This document shows positions 1 through 7,805 of a stretch of DNA of 46,690 bases, piece by piece. Origin of the DNA: Porphyromonas cangingivalis (GTDB taxonomy: Bacteria > Bacteroidota > Bacteroidia > Bacteroidales > Paludibacteraceae); assembly GCA_945902955.1 (NCBI GenBank), contig CAMDNO010000014.1, positions 1 to 46,690 of the forward strand, in the 5' to 3' direction. Made by a program: the position numbers and the translations under genes. Under the pieces are notes generated by a model. That model searched no databases. It worked only from the letters and a program-made list of their open reading frames with translations, and was not told the DNA's origin. The number at the start of each line of letters is the position of its first letter. Position 1 is the first letter of the stretch.

Positions 1-396
1 AAACGAAGGATACACCACAGCACCTTTGGACAAATCACCTGTAATCATGGAATAATGAGCTGTTTCGTGTGCAAAAACGCCATGCGTCATGCTGCGAATC
101 AAACTAAATTTATCGGCTTGCTGCGCCAAAAGTGGTAGTTTTTCGCCAAGAACCATTTCGGGTACATTGGTTTGTGCCACGCCTTTGAGCAATCCAAAAA
201 TATCGCGTCCTGCTTCGGGTTTCGGATCAAAAGTGTCGGTTTGTGCCGGTCCACCATCCAAATATATCAGGATCACTGATTTTGCTTGCTGTGCAAAACT
301 TATGTTAGCTAATAGCAAGAATAAAAATATCTGCCCCAAGCCCCTAAAGGGGATGTTAGTTACCATCGTCAAATATAATTTAAAATTTAGTTTCAT
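1..396 (-). CDS. DUF1501 family secreted protein, N-terminal part (cut by window edge)
   Basis: Reading the minus strand from 396 to the window edge gives an open frame without a stop. It has a hydrophobic signal segment (IFLFLLLANISFA), then ILIYLDGGPAQTDTFDPKPE, and a later stretch LIRSMTHGVFAHETAHYS. These match the start of DUF1501 proteins, which belong to the sulfatase/alkaline phosphatase-like fold, so the product is probably exported; its substrate is unknown. DUF1501 genes are usually paired with DUF1549/DUF1553 genes, and one lies just upstream here. A CCCCTTTAGGGG repeat lies inside the reading frame just before the hydrophobic core and encodes NIPFRGLGQ. The start could be ATG 396 or ATG 366; the second gives a more ordinary signal peptide. 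Confidence 0.8.
   Translation of the reverse strand, partial: MKLNFKLYLTMVTNIPFRGLGQIFLFLLLANISFAQQAKSVILIYLDGGPAQTDTFDPKPEAGRDIFGLLKGVAQTNVPEMVLGEKLPLLAQQADKFSLIRSMTHGVFAHETAHYSMITGDLSKGAVVYPSF
332..356 (-). repeat. CCCCTTTAGGGG-family hairpin repeat inside the DUF1501 start
   Basis: On the minus strand this reads ATCCCCTTTAGGGGCTTGGG. It is one of six copies of the same short element in the window. This one is translated as part of the signal-peptide region of the DUF1501 protein, so it has either inserted into a gene or moved the usable start codon. Confidence 0.7.
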
Positions 397-426
397 TATC
401 TAATATAACTCAAATATACTCACTTT

Positions 427-453
427 ACTCCCCCTTTGGGGGTTGGGGGGCTT
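427..453 (+). repeat. CCCC-TTT-GGGG family repeat
   Basis: Variant copy, CTCCCCCTTTGGGGGTTGGG, in the short gap between the DUF1549/DUF1553 stop codon and the DUF1501 start. It has the same layout as the other copies: a G/C hairpin with a TTT loop, followed by a second G-run. Confidence 0.65.
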
Positions 454-458
454 CATTT

Positions 459-1859
459 TTAATGTTGATATAAAAACTCACTACTATTTACAAACATCCA
501 CAATAAATCCGAAGCTAAATCACGTCGGTTTAACTTGTTTTTTTCGGAGTATACTTTATATAATTGCAATTCGTTGCTGGTTGCTTTGCGTGCTAATGCC
601 ATATACGACAATTCATTACACAATTCATCAATGGTTTTGGTAGATTCCACAATCAGTTTCAATCGTGGGCTTTTACGTATTTTTTGCTCCAGCTCTGATG
701 AATTGAGCAAGTACAAAACCTGACGGTCGGTGAGCGTGCTAATGTGCTGACTCTCGAGCGAAACATCGCGCGACGAACGACCAAACAGCTCCAACGCCGA
801 ACTCGAAACCGTGGCATCACCCAAATCTACCGAACGCGTACCATCCGGGTAAAACGTAAAAGGCTCAGGCACTCGACTTCGGTAACTGTCAGAAATTCCT
901 GTTAAATCGGCTAATGCATCAACAAGTACTTCGGCTTGCAAGCGGCAAGGTTCAAATCCTTTAGCACTCTGAAAATAAGCAGAATTCAAAATATTGCGAA
1001 TGATTTTTTTTGTGTCAAAGCCCGAAGCAATAAATTCGTTGGTAAGTTTGTTTAATAATTCCGGATTCGAAGGCGGATTATGGTTTCCCCAATCGTCGGG
1101 TTCGTTTACCAATCCTTTTCCTATAATCCACGCGTAAAGTCGGTTAACCATTACAGCGGCAAATTGCTTGTTGCTTTTTGAAGTTAGCCAATTCACATAA
1201 CTATCGCGCCAATCAGCTCCCGGAGCTAAAAAAACCGAAGTTTTATCGGGTAAATTTGCCGACTGAGTGAGTCCATCTGTCTGATAATCAACAAAGATTA
1301 TTTCTTCTTTCCACTCTTTTGTGCTTTTAAATTTTAGCTGCAAAAAAAATAAACTGCCATCTTTATCACATTTTCGATTACCTAGAAACAAAAGATTTAT
1401 ATTTTTATAAAAAACATCGGCGTTTCGCACCGGAAAAGCGCGGTAAAAATTCACGGCTGGTGAGCGAAAATTGCTGCCTTTCGACAATAGCAACTCTTTT
1501 ACAAAAAGGTCGTAAGACGTATTATTACTAATATGTGCGTATAGCCAACGATTGTAAGCTTGTACACCATTGGGCCAAAGATTACTTGGAAACTCCGATT
1601 TAATGCGCAAAATATCGCCCCAACGCATCGATATATATTTTGCGTAAGCTTCCGAATCGAGCAGTTCGTCTACAAGTATCTGACGTTTATTGGTTTGCGA
1701 CGACGAAAGAAATTGTTTTACTTTTTCAGGCTGAGGCAATCGCCCTGTAACGGCAATGGTTGCACGACGAAGAAATATCTCGTCAGTACAAATCGGTTCT
1801 GCGCTCCAAAGCTCTGAACTAAAGATAAATAACAAAATAACGGTGATTAATTTAGTCAT
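459..1859 (-). CDS. DUF1549/DUF1553 domain protein, compact form
   Basis: 466-residue secreted protein with an N-terminal signal peptide (LITVILLFIFSSELWSA). Residues about 24-145 resemble DUF1549 (PSCyt2): FLRRATIAVTGRLPQ, a segment around YISMRWGDILRIKSE, and AYNRWLYAHI. Residues about 215-466 resemble DUF1553 (PSD1): DWRDSYVNWL, then AAVMVNRLYAWIIGKGLV and WGNHNPPSNPELLNKL. Such proteins are typical of Planctomycetes and Verrucomicrobia, where they often carry a cytochrome c domain and reach 700-1000 residues. This one lacks any CxxCH haem site and is short. It lies directly upstream of the DUF1501 gene, the usual partner. The function of the pair is unknown; a link to surface polysaccharide breakdown is only suggested by the neighbouring kdu genes. 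Confidence 0.8.
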   Translation of the reverse strand: MTKLITVILLFIFSSELWSAEPICTDEIFLRRATIAVTGRLPQPEKVKQFLSSSQTNKRQILVDELLDSEAYAKYISMRWGDILRIKSEFPSNLWPNGVQAYNRWLYAHISNNTSYDLFVKELLLSKGSNFRSPAVNFYRAFPVRNADVFYKNINLLFLGNRKCDKDGSLFFLQLKFKSTKEWKEEIIFVDYQTDGLTQSANLPDKTSVFLAPGADWRDSYVNWLTSKSNKQFAAVMVNRLYAWIIGKGLVNEPDDWGNHNPPSNPELLNKLTNEFIASGFDTKKIIRNILNSAYFQSAKGFEPCRLQAEVLVDALADLTGISDSYRSRVPEPFTFYPDGTRSVDLGDATVSSSALELFGRSSRDVSLESQHISTLTDRQVLYLLNSSELEQKIRKSPRLKLIVESTKTIDELCNELSYMALARKATSNELQLYKVYSEKNKLNRRDLASDLLWMFVNSSEFLYQH

Positions 1860-1887
1860 ATAGATTTATTTGCTTCTCTATTTCTTA

Positions 1888-1910
1888 CTCCCCTTTAGGG
1901 GTTGGGGGTC
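1888..1910 (+). repeat. CCCCTTTAGGGG repeat supplying a stop codon
   Basis: CTCCCCTTTAGGGGTTGGGG. Read on the minus strand, the last codons of the upstream gene (ATPNP) and its TAA stop lie inside this element (CCCCTAAAGGGG), so the repeat forms the end of that gene. Confidence 0.75.
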
Positions 1911-3022
1911 GCAATTCCTTCAATTTCTACCAACAATTCTGTGCGACAAACCTCCGCCAACAAGTAAATTGCAGCTACGTTTGGCCATGCTTTTTCAACT
2001 TCGGCTTTGATTGAGGCATAATCTTCGCACCTTTTTACATACACGCGTATGGAATTGAGCGACAAATATACATTTTTTTCAATGTTATATCGCTGAATAT
2101 TCTCATTGGAAATCAGAAAATTAATATTCCCGATAGTTTGCTGCGTTTGTAATGCGGCATCGTTCGGATTGGTGCTTTGTTCGGCACGAATAGCCGCAGT
2201 GCCCGACACATAGAAAATTCGGGATTTGCCATTCGTAATAAATTTACCTCTTTCGAACTTAGGCGTTGTTTTTATGTGATTTGTTTTGCCCTCCACCAAA
2301 ACAGATTCGGAGTAGTTGTAAGCCGGAATCTGCAACGAATTATCGATGGCTGCAATAACTGTATTGGTTGTTGGTACAACAGCCAATACACTGACAATTA
2401 TAGTATTAAGCGACATTGAAATGCCGGTTGCTGCCGGATAACCATTCGGAAAATCAACGTTTTTGTAAAATTCGGAGCGGGCGTTATTAAACAATTGATA
2501 ATGCTGATTTCCATTTTCGAAATCCGTAATATTACCAATATAATTCCACTGACGAATAATATGCTGTATACCAACATTTTCAAGATTAAAAACAGAACTG
2601 ATTTTATCAAATACCGAATTACTTTGCGTTGTATAATCAAGTAACAACGAATCGGCTTTTACGCCTTCTATCAAAATCGTTTTTCCCCATTCGGAATTAA
2701 AAACTACATAGCGCGTATCCCCCAACTGTTTAAATTTAATTTCGGTGGCTTTACTGTATTGCGTAATTTCGATACCAAATGTTGTAGGGTTACAAAGTGG
2801 TTGTGGAATAAATGTTACCAAAGGAATTGTTTGGAAATACGAGGAGACAACTTGTACTATCATCTCACAATCAGATGTATAGTTATCAATGTCAGTTTGG
2901 CCAAAAAATACCAGACTTAGGCATTTTTCTTTTGAAGGGATGTTTTTAAGTAAATCGTGAATAGCCGTTTTTAAATCCGGTTCAGTAGTCAGAAAGTACG
3001 AAATATTAAATGGATTTTGCAT
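1895..3022 (-). CDS. Chorismatase (FkbO/Hyg5)-like, RidA-fold protein
   Basis: 375 residues, no signal peptide. The middle and C-terminal parts resemble the chorismatase / RidA-like superfamily: IIRQWNYIGNI, then YQLFNNARSEFYKNVDFPNG, PAATGISMS, QIPAYNYSESV, PKFERGKF, FYVSGTAAIRAEQSTNPNDA, and a C-terminal ELLVEIEGIA containing a glutamate where these enzymes keep their catalytic acid. FkbO and Hyg5 hydrolyse chorismate to dihydroxycyclohexadiene carboxylate or 3-hydroxybenzoate. Related proteins also occur in Bacteroidota pigment (aryl polyene/dialkylresorcinol) clusters, but no such cluster is visible here. Its last codons and stop fall within a CCCCTTTAGGGG repeat, so the original C terminus may have been altered. 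The catalytic assignment is inference; superfamily membership is fairly sure. Confidence 0.6.
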   Translation of the reverse strand: MQNPFNISYFLTTEPDLKTAIHDLLKNIPSKEKCLSLVFFGQTDIDNYTSDCEMIVQVVSSYFQTIPLVTFIPQPLCNPTTFGIEITQYSKATEIKFKQLGDTRYVVFNSEWGKTILIEGVKADSLLLDYTTQSNSVFDKISSVFNLENVGIQHIIRQWNYIGNITDFENGNQHYQLFNNARSEFYKNVDFPNGYPAATGISMSLNTIIVSVLAVVPTTNTVIAAIDNSLQIPAYNYSESVLVEGKTNHIKTTPKFERGKFITNGKSRIFYVSGTAAIRAEQSTNPNDAALQTQQTIGNINFLISNENIQRYNIEKNVYLSLNSIRVYVKRCEDYASIKAEVEKAWPNVAAIYLLAEVCRTELLVEIEGIATPNP

Positions 3023-3071
3023 ATATATAGATTCAATTCACAGTCAGACTAAAAATGAGCTTTGAAGTTTA

Positions 3072-3111
3072 ATGAAAAAGCCCGAAGCAGTTAAATAAAT
3101 GCTTCGGGCTT
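3072..3111 (-). terminator. Intrinsic terminator after the DUF4861-kduD-kduI operon
   Basis: On the minus strand a perfect 12-bp stem, AAGCCCGAAGCA pairing with TGCTTCGGGCTT, has a 10-nt loop and is followed by TTTTT. It lies 22 bp after the DUF4861 stop codon. It separates the uronate operon from the chorismatase-like gene. Confidence 0.9.
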
Positions 3112-3133
3112 AATATATCAAAGCAAAATCTAT

Positions 3134-4258
3134 TTACTTTATTTGCACTTTCAAAGGTTGTTTCAGTTGTTTGCTCAGTTTTTCTACGGCCTCAAACCAA
3201 TCCTTGTCGGTTGCAAATTTCCATTTGCTCCAACCGCCACCAAAATAATAGGTAAAATTACTTTCGGGTTTGTAATTGGCAGTTATCAACAAGTGATTAT
3301 CTTGATTTGCAATCGTTTTTGCTTTGCAAGGAATAACTACGCCAACATAATTTCGTCCTACAGCCACTTTAGCATTCGACACAGCATTTTCGGCATAAGC
3401 AATCACACCGGCTTTTAAATTTGAATGCTGCAAGCCTTTTCCGTCGTGTAAAATAATTCCGGCCGCCAGTTGAAATGGCACTTTATCGGTATAACTTACT
3501 ACCGCTTTATTGAGAATTGAACCCGCAATTGTAGAAATCGTAATTTTCTGACTAACAATTGCATCTCCCACTTTTACTTTATCGTAATACAAATTAAAAG
3601 TCGAACGAAGTGGTCCATTTTCAATTATTTCGAAACGATCGTAATGGTTGCCCACAAAGAGTTTTCCATTTTGGTATGGCGCTACACCGCCACAACCAAG
3701 CGTGTGTCCTACTCCGTAGCAATCGAGTCCATCACCCCAATCAATGTGATACGAAAAACCACGTTCAAGTTCATCCCGAAAGCGTTTGCTTACAACCGTA
3801 TCCGAAGTGCGCTTGAGCCATAAATCTACACCATTACTGGGGTTTTCGTTAGCCAAAGCAGGACCATACATACGGTAAGCTGCTAAATCATTTTCCCATG
3901 CCAAATCGTCTTTTCTCTCGGGAACAAAACGTGCATGAGTCAAGAATTTAACTGCAGCAGGCGTTTCGTTGCTTATTTGATAAGTAACAGTTGATTTAGC
4001 TTTTACATCAGCCTGAAAAATAAAACTTCTAACAATTTTATTAGTATCGAAAACCAATTGATATCCAACCTCCTGACCTTTATCATTTTTCAAAACAAAA
4101 TTTTTGCTAAAAAAAACGCTATTCTTACCTCCAATTTTCACTTCAACCATTTCGGCAGTGCGATCAAAATCAGCAGTATTTTTAACCACAATTTGTTTTT
4201 GAGCTATCATACCCGAAATAATCAGGAGTGAAGCTGCAATTGCCATTATTTTCTTCAT
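3134..4258 (-). CDS. DUF4861 family secreted protein (uronate/pectin locus)
   Basis: 374 residues with a signal peptide (MAIAASLLIISGMIAQ). It contains the family signature FVPERKDDLAWENDLAAYRM with MYGPAL, followed by a GLDCYGVGHTLGCGGVAPY region and NGPLRSTFNLYYDK. DUF4861 proteins are found in Bacteroidota loci for pectin and other uronate polysaccharides, and are thought to act outside the cytoplasm on unsaturated uronides. The specific reaction cannot be read from the sequence. It is the last gene of a three-gene operon behind kduI and kduD and ends at a strong terminator, which supports a role in uronate use. Confidence 0.8.
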   Translation of the reverse strand: MKKIMAIAASLLIISGMIAQKQIVVKNTADFDRTAEMVEVKIGGKNSVFFSKNFVLKNDKGQEVGYQLVFDTNKIVRSFIFQADVKAKSTVTYQISNETPAAVKFLTHARFVPERKDDLAWENDLAAYRMYGPALANENPSNGVDLWLKRTSDTVVSKRFRDELERGFSYHIDWGDGLDCYGVGHTLGCGGVAPYQNGKLFVGNHYDRFEIIENGPLRSTFNLYYDKVKVGDAIVSQKITISTIAGSILNKAVVSYTDKVPFQLAAGIILHDGKGLQHSNLKAGVIAYAENAVSNAKVAVGRNYVGVVIPCKAKTIANQDNHLLITANYKPESNFTYYFGGGWSKWKFATDKDWFEAVEKLSKQLKQPLKVQIK

Positions 4259-4272
4259 ATTTATTAAATGAA

Positions 4273-4311
4273 TGTCAAAAGTCTTTCGACATTCGACTTA
4301 TGACTTTAGTC
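4273..4311. repeat. GTC-AAAGTC type low-complexity spacer repeat
   Basis: The DUF4861-kduD spacer reads like degenerate copies of GACTTTAGTC and TCGACATTCGACTTATGAC. The same word family fills the BatB-BatC spacer at 13725-13768. Confidence 0.45.
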
Positions 4312-4316
4312 AATAT

Positions 4317-5096
4317 TTATTTGGGTTGTTTACCAATATAAGCCAAAATTCCACCATCAACATACAGAATATGTCCATTAACAAAATCTGATGCACTGGA
4401 CGCCAGAAAAATAGCAGGCCCCATCAAATCTTCGGGGGTTCCCCAACGGGCTGCAGGTGTTTTGGCAATAATAAACGAGTTGAAAGGATGACCTTCTTCA
4501 CGCAAAGGAGCCGTTTGTGGTGTAGCTATGTAGCCCGGTCCTAAGCCATTACATTGAATATTGTATTCGCCATATTCCGAAGCGATATTTTTCGTGAGCA
4601 TTTTCAGTCCACCTTTGGCAGCAGCATAAGCCGAAACTGTTTCGCGACCCAATTCACTCATCATAGAGCAAATATTGATAATTTTTCCGGCACGCTTTTT
4701 CATCATACCCGGTAGAACTGCTTTCGCCATGATAAAAGGACCATTGAGGTCGATATCTATTACCAAACGAAATTCGGCCGCAGTCATTTCGTGCATCGGG
4801 ATGCGTTTGATTATACCGGCATTGTTTACCAAAATATCGATAACGCCCACTTCATTTTCAATTTGAGCAATCATAGCGTTTGCCTGCTCTTCGTTGGTAA
4901 CGTCGCACACATAACCATGAGCATTAATGCCATCGGCTGAATAAGCCGCTAAGCCTTTATCAACCATTTCTTGGTTAATGTCGTTAAAAACTATCGTTGC
5001 ACCTGCTTTTGCATAGCCACTTGCAATCGAAAAACCAATTCCGTACGATCCGCCCGTTATCAGCGCGATTTTTCCATTCAATTCAAAAGGATTCAT
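4317..5096 (-). CDS. kduD: 2-deoxy-D-gluconate 3-dehydrogenase / KduD (SDR family)
   Basis: 259-residue short-chain dehydrogenase that converts 2,5-diketo-3-deoxygluconate (or the corresponding 3-deoxy-hexulosonate) to 2-keto-3-deoxygluconate with NAD(P)H in the cytoplasm. Visible features are the nucleotide-binding TGGSYGIG at residues 14-21, NNAG at 91-94, and the catalytic S144 (NICS), Y157 and K161 (YAAAK). Length matches KduD. It lies directly downstream of kduI, which makes its substrate, so the assignment within the large SDR family is well supported by context. Confidence 0.9.
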   Translation of the reverse strand: MNPFELNGKIALITGGSYGIGFSIASGYAKAGATIVFNDINQEMVDKGLAAYSADGINAHGYVCDVTNEEQANAMIAQIENEVGVIDILVNNAGIIKRIPMHEMTAAEFRLVIDIDLNGPFIMAKAVLPGMMKKRAGKIINICSMMSELGRETVSAYAAAKGGLKMLTKNIASEYGEYNIQCNGLGPGYIATPQTAPLREEGHPFNSFIIAKTPAARWGTPEDLMGPAIFLASSASDFVNGHILYVDGGILAYIGKQPK

Positions 5097-5100
5097 TTAA

Positions 5101-5145
5101 TTGAGTTTTTAAAGTTTGTAAAGTTATAAAGTTTGTAAAGTTTTA
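5101..5145. repeat. AAAGTTTGTAAAGTTATAAAG spacer repeat
   Basis: The kduD-kduI gap consists of repeated words AAAGTTTGTAAAGTT. The same family recurs at 41065-41094 and 46210-46287. Confidence 0.6.
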
Positions 5146-5157
5146 GTCATTAACCAC

Positions 5158-6000
5158 TTATCTTAATTCCGTATTTTTAAAGAAATTTTGGTCGCTATAA
5201 TCTAAATTTTCGCCCGCCATACCCCAAATAAAAGTATAATTGCTGGTAGCAGCAGCGGAGTGAATACTCCATTCGGGCGAAATAACAGCTTGGTCACCTT
5301 GCATCCAGATATGGCGCGTTTCGGTAGGTTCGCCCATAAAGTGGCAAACAGCATTCCCTTCGGGTACTTCAAAATAAAAATAAGCTTCCATGCGGCGGCT
5401 GTGGGTATGTGCCGGCATGGTGTTCCAAACACTTCCTACTTGCAATTCAGTCATTCCCATTTGCAACTGACAAGTTTCGAGCACTTGGCAAACCAACATT
5501 TTGTTGATATTACGGTGATTGGCGGTTTCCAACGAACCAAGCTCCATTACAATGGCATCGGCTTTTGCAATTTTACGGTCGGCGAAAGTTTTGTGCGCAG
5601 GAGCCGAATTGAAATAAAACTTGGCGGGATTGGCTGCATCAATACTTTCGAAAGTTACAGTTCTATCACCTGCCCCCAAATACAAAGCCTCTTTGTAACC
5701 CAATTCGAAAGCAACGCCATCAACCATTATTTTTCCTGCGCCACCTACATTGTAAGTGCCAAATTCGCGACGAGAAAGGAAAAAATCAGATTTCAAGGGG
5801 TCGATTGCTTCCAATAGCAACGTTTCATTTACAGGCATAGCTCCACCCACCACCAAGCGGTCGTATAAGGTGTAAACCATATTTACCTCGTTAGCTACAA
5901 ATAGGCTTTCAACTAAAAATTCTTTGCGAAGACGCGCTGTATCATAGCTTTTAGCATCATTGGGATGCGATGCATACCTGATTTCGTAATTTGTTTTCAT
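5158..6000 (-). CDS. kduI: 5-dehydro-4-deoxy-D-glucuronate isomerase (KduI)
   Basis: Cytoplasmic zinc isomerase that turns 5-keto-4-deoxyuronate, the product of pectin or glycosaminoglycan lyase action, into 3-deoxy-D-glycero-2,5-hexodiulosonate for KduD. The start at ATG 6000 (MKTNYEIRYASHP) gives 280 residues, the normal KduI length. The frame stays open upstream to 6102, but that extension would cover the promoter and operator. The zinc-binding cluster is seen as HTHSRRMEAYFYFE in the second half and a further histidine in WSIHSAA. It is the first gene of the operon kduI-kduD-DUF4861. Confidence 0.93.
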   Translation of the reverse strand: MKTNYEIRYASHPNDAKSYDTARLRKEFLVESLFVANEVNMVYTLYDRLVVGGAMPVNETLLLEAIDPLKSDFFLSRREFGTYNVGGAGKIMVDGVAFELGYKEALYLGAGDRTVTFESIDAANPAKFYFNSAPAHKTFADRKIAKADAIVMELGSLETANHRNINKMLVCQVLETCQLQMGMTELQVGSVWNTMPAHTHSRRMEAYFYFEVPEGNAVCHFMGEPTETRHIWMQGDQAVISPEWSIHSAAATSNYTFIWGMAGENLDYSDQNFFKNTELR

Positions 6001-6052
6001 ATTTATTTTTCTAAAATTATTATCGAAAATTATTTTTTCAATGTCATACATT

Positions 6053-6073
6053 AAAATTGGTCGACCAAAATTA
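6053..6073 (-). promoter_or_regulatory. Promoter -7 box of kduI overlapped by a TTGGTCGACCAA operator
   Basis: A perfect 12-bp palindrome TTGGTCGACCAA (6057-6068) sits inside the near-palindrome AAAATTGGTCGACCAAAATT. Minus-strand TAATTTTG (6066-6073) fits the Bacteroidota -7 consensus TAnnTTTG and overlaps it. The pattern TTGGTnnACCAA resembles operators of GntR/FadR-type hexuronate regulators such as UxuR and ExuR. A repressor acting on the uronate operon is therefore likely; its identity is inferred, and no -33 match is clear. Confidence 0.6.
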
Positions 6074-6193
6074 CTGCTTTTTTCTTGAACACGAAAATAC
6101 AAAAGACAATTTCGAGTTAAATAATTATTAAAAATAAATATATTTAACTATAATATCAATTTTACACATATTTTAATTTTTAACAAAAATGAA

Positions 6194-6224
6194 TTGAATT
6201 ATTGAACATTAATGACTAACTTTG
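6194..6224 (+). promoter_or_regulatory. Promoter of the glycosylphosphotransferase gene
   Basis: TTG at 6194-6196, a 20-nt spacer and TAACTTTG at 6217-6224 fit the Bacteroidota -33/-7 promoter pattern. They lie about 75 bp upstream of the start codon at 6300. Confidence 0.6.
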
Positions 6225-6299
6225 CGTTTTATTTTAAAAATTAAAGAATAGGCTTTTATAAATAAATTTCCACCTTCGTTTTCTTAATTCTTTTTGTTT

Positions 6300-7694
6300 A
6301 TGATTACTAAAAGAGAAAAAAAACTTTCAAATTTGATGATTTTCATACAAGTAGTTATCTCATTATATGTATTTCTATTTGTTGAATACTTTTATCCATC
6401 TCCCGTATACCACCCATTAGAAAAAGCATTCTTTCTATCACAAATAGCTATTATCTGGTCTTTTTTATTTTTCAAATTTCGTTTGGGCGTTATTTACCGT
6501 ATTAGTCACTTTGTAAGTATGATTCGTGGCTATTTCGTTACATTAACTATTGCGGGTATATTGCTATTTGTTGAACTTCGAATACTAATATTATTCGGAC
6601 ATTATAGCTATCCAGCTTACTATATCCTTTGGTTTTGTATATTAAATTTAGCTGTACTAATTGCATTCAAATTAGTGTTTTACAGCATTATGCGCTACAT
6701 TCGACGCTCGGGACACAATACCCGTAATGTGGTAATTATAGCTGATAATAGTGCAAGCTCCTTTATAGATTCGTATTTAAAATCAAACGATTGGGGCTAT
6801 CACGTAAAAGCTATAATAAGTCCGGATGTGGAACTCTCCGAAAAATATAACATAGCAAGAATTGTTGAAAATCAAGAGGATATATTCAAAAAAATCACTT
6901 TAAGAGGAGTCGACGATATTTTTTATTGCATGGCTGTGTCCAACGAAAAATTTAATATTGAGAGCATAATAGTAGAAGCAGAACAAATAGGTATTACTGT
7001 GCATATTTTACAAAATGAATTTTTTGAAACAGATAACAAAAATAACTCTATTTTAGACTATTCGTTTATAACACATCAAACAACTCCAAAAAAATACTTT
7101 AGTTTAAAAATTAAAGAATTTTTCGATATTATTTTAGGTACAATAATCTTATTTTTAACAGCACCTATTATGTTATTGATCACGATTCTAATAAAATTAG
7201 AAGATGGAGGTCCCGTATTTTTCGAACAGATACGAATTGGTCAAAACGGTCGTAGGTTTTATTGCATCAAATTTCGATCAATGGTTCCAAATGCCGAAAA
7301 ACTTTTGGTGGATTTAGAACACAAAAACGAATCGGATGGACCAACTTTCAAGATTCAAAATGACCCACGAATTACTAAAATTGGAAAGTTTTTGCGTAAA
7401 ACCTCGCTCGATGAATTTCCTCAGTTTATAAATGTAATGAAGGGAGAAATGTCGATTGTAGGGCCTCGGCCACCACTATTGAAAGAAGTAAAACAATACG
7501 AAAAATACCAACTTCGCAGGCTAAGTATGAAGCCCGGAATTACTTGTATTTGGCAAGTTAGTGGTAGAAATGCAGTTTCATTTGTTGATTGGATGAAGAT
7601 GGATTTGGAATATATAGACAATTGGTCGATATGGTTGGATTTGAAAATCATTTTAAAAACTGTAGGTGTGGTCTTTAAAGCTAATGGACAGTAG
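6300..7694 (+). CDS. Undecaprenyl-phosphate glycosylphosphotransferase (WcaJ/WbaP-type)
   Basis: About 464-residue polyprenyl glycosylphosphotransferase that moves a sugar phosphate to undecaprenyl phosphate, the first membrane step of exopolysaccharide or O-antigen assembly. Several membrane helices fill residues 10-135, a Rossmann-like CoA-binding domain follows (NVVIIADNS region), then a helix near residue 280 (IILGTIILFLTAPIMLLITI). The C-terminal bacterial sugar transferase domain carries FFEQIRIGQNGRRFYCIKFR, then KTSLDEFPQFINVMKGEMS, VGPRPPLL and MKPGITCIWQVSGRN. ATG 6300 was preferred over TTG 6294. It stands alone, with no other polysaccharide genes near it. The TAG stop runs straight into a repeat-filled spacer. 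Confidence 0.9.
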   Translation: MITKREKKLSNLMIFIQVVISLYVFLFVEYFYPSPVYHPLEKAFFLSQIAIIWSFLFFKFRLGVIYRISHFVSMIRGYFVTLTIAGILLFVELRILILFGHYSYPAYYILWFCILNLAVLIAFKLVFYSIMRYIRRSGHNTRNVVIIADNSASSFIDSYLKSNDWGYHVKAIISPDVELSEKYNIARIVENQEDIFKKITLRGVDDIFYCMAVSNEKFNIESIIVEAEQIGITVHILQNEFFETDNKNNSILDYSFITHQTTPKKYFSLKIKEFFDIILGTIILFLTAPIMLLITILIKLEDGGPVFFEQIRIGQNGRRFYCIKFRSMVPNAEKLLVDLEHKNESDGPTFKIQNDPRITKIGKFLRKTSLDEFPQFINVMKGEMSIVGPRPPLLKEVKQYEKYQLRRLSMKPGITCIWQVSGRNAVSFVDWMKMDLEYIDNWSIWLDLKIILKTVGVVFKANGQ

Positions 7695-7805
7695 AGAAGT
7701 TTGTAGTTTGGAAGTTTGCAGTTTAATGTCCCGTTGCACGGGATGTCGAAATACGTCATTTGTAGTTTATGGTGGGTGAGCCTGTCGAGCCCATAGTTTA
7801 CAGTA
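7692..7805. repeat. Repeat-filled spacer between convergent genes, with hairpins
   Basis: This gap contains GTTTGTAGTTTGGAAGTTTG words, a CCCGT-TGC-ACGGG hairpin, and GGGTGAGCCTGTCGAGCCC. On the minus strand the last reads GGGCTCGACAGGCTCACCC, close to a CGACAGGCTCA motif I recall from many bacterial genomes. It lies between two genes that face each other and may act as a transcription barrier, though no U-tract terminator is clear. Confidence 0.5.

Noticed and set aside
89..403. 104-codon plus-strand open frame at the left edge
   Set aside because: Opposite strand encodes the clear N terminus of a DUF1501 protein.
5260..5817. 185-codon plus-strand open frame
   Set aside because: It lies entirely antisense to kduI, whose product is fully recognisable, and its own translation has no family features.
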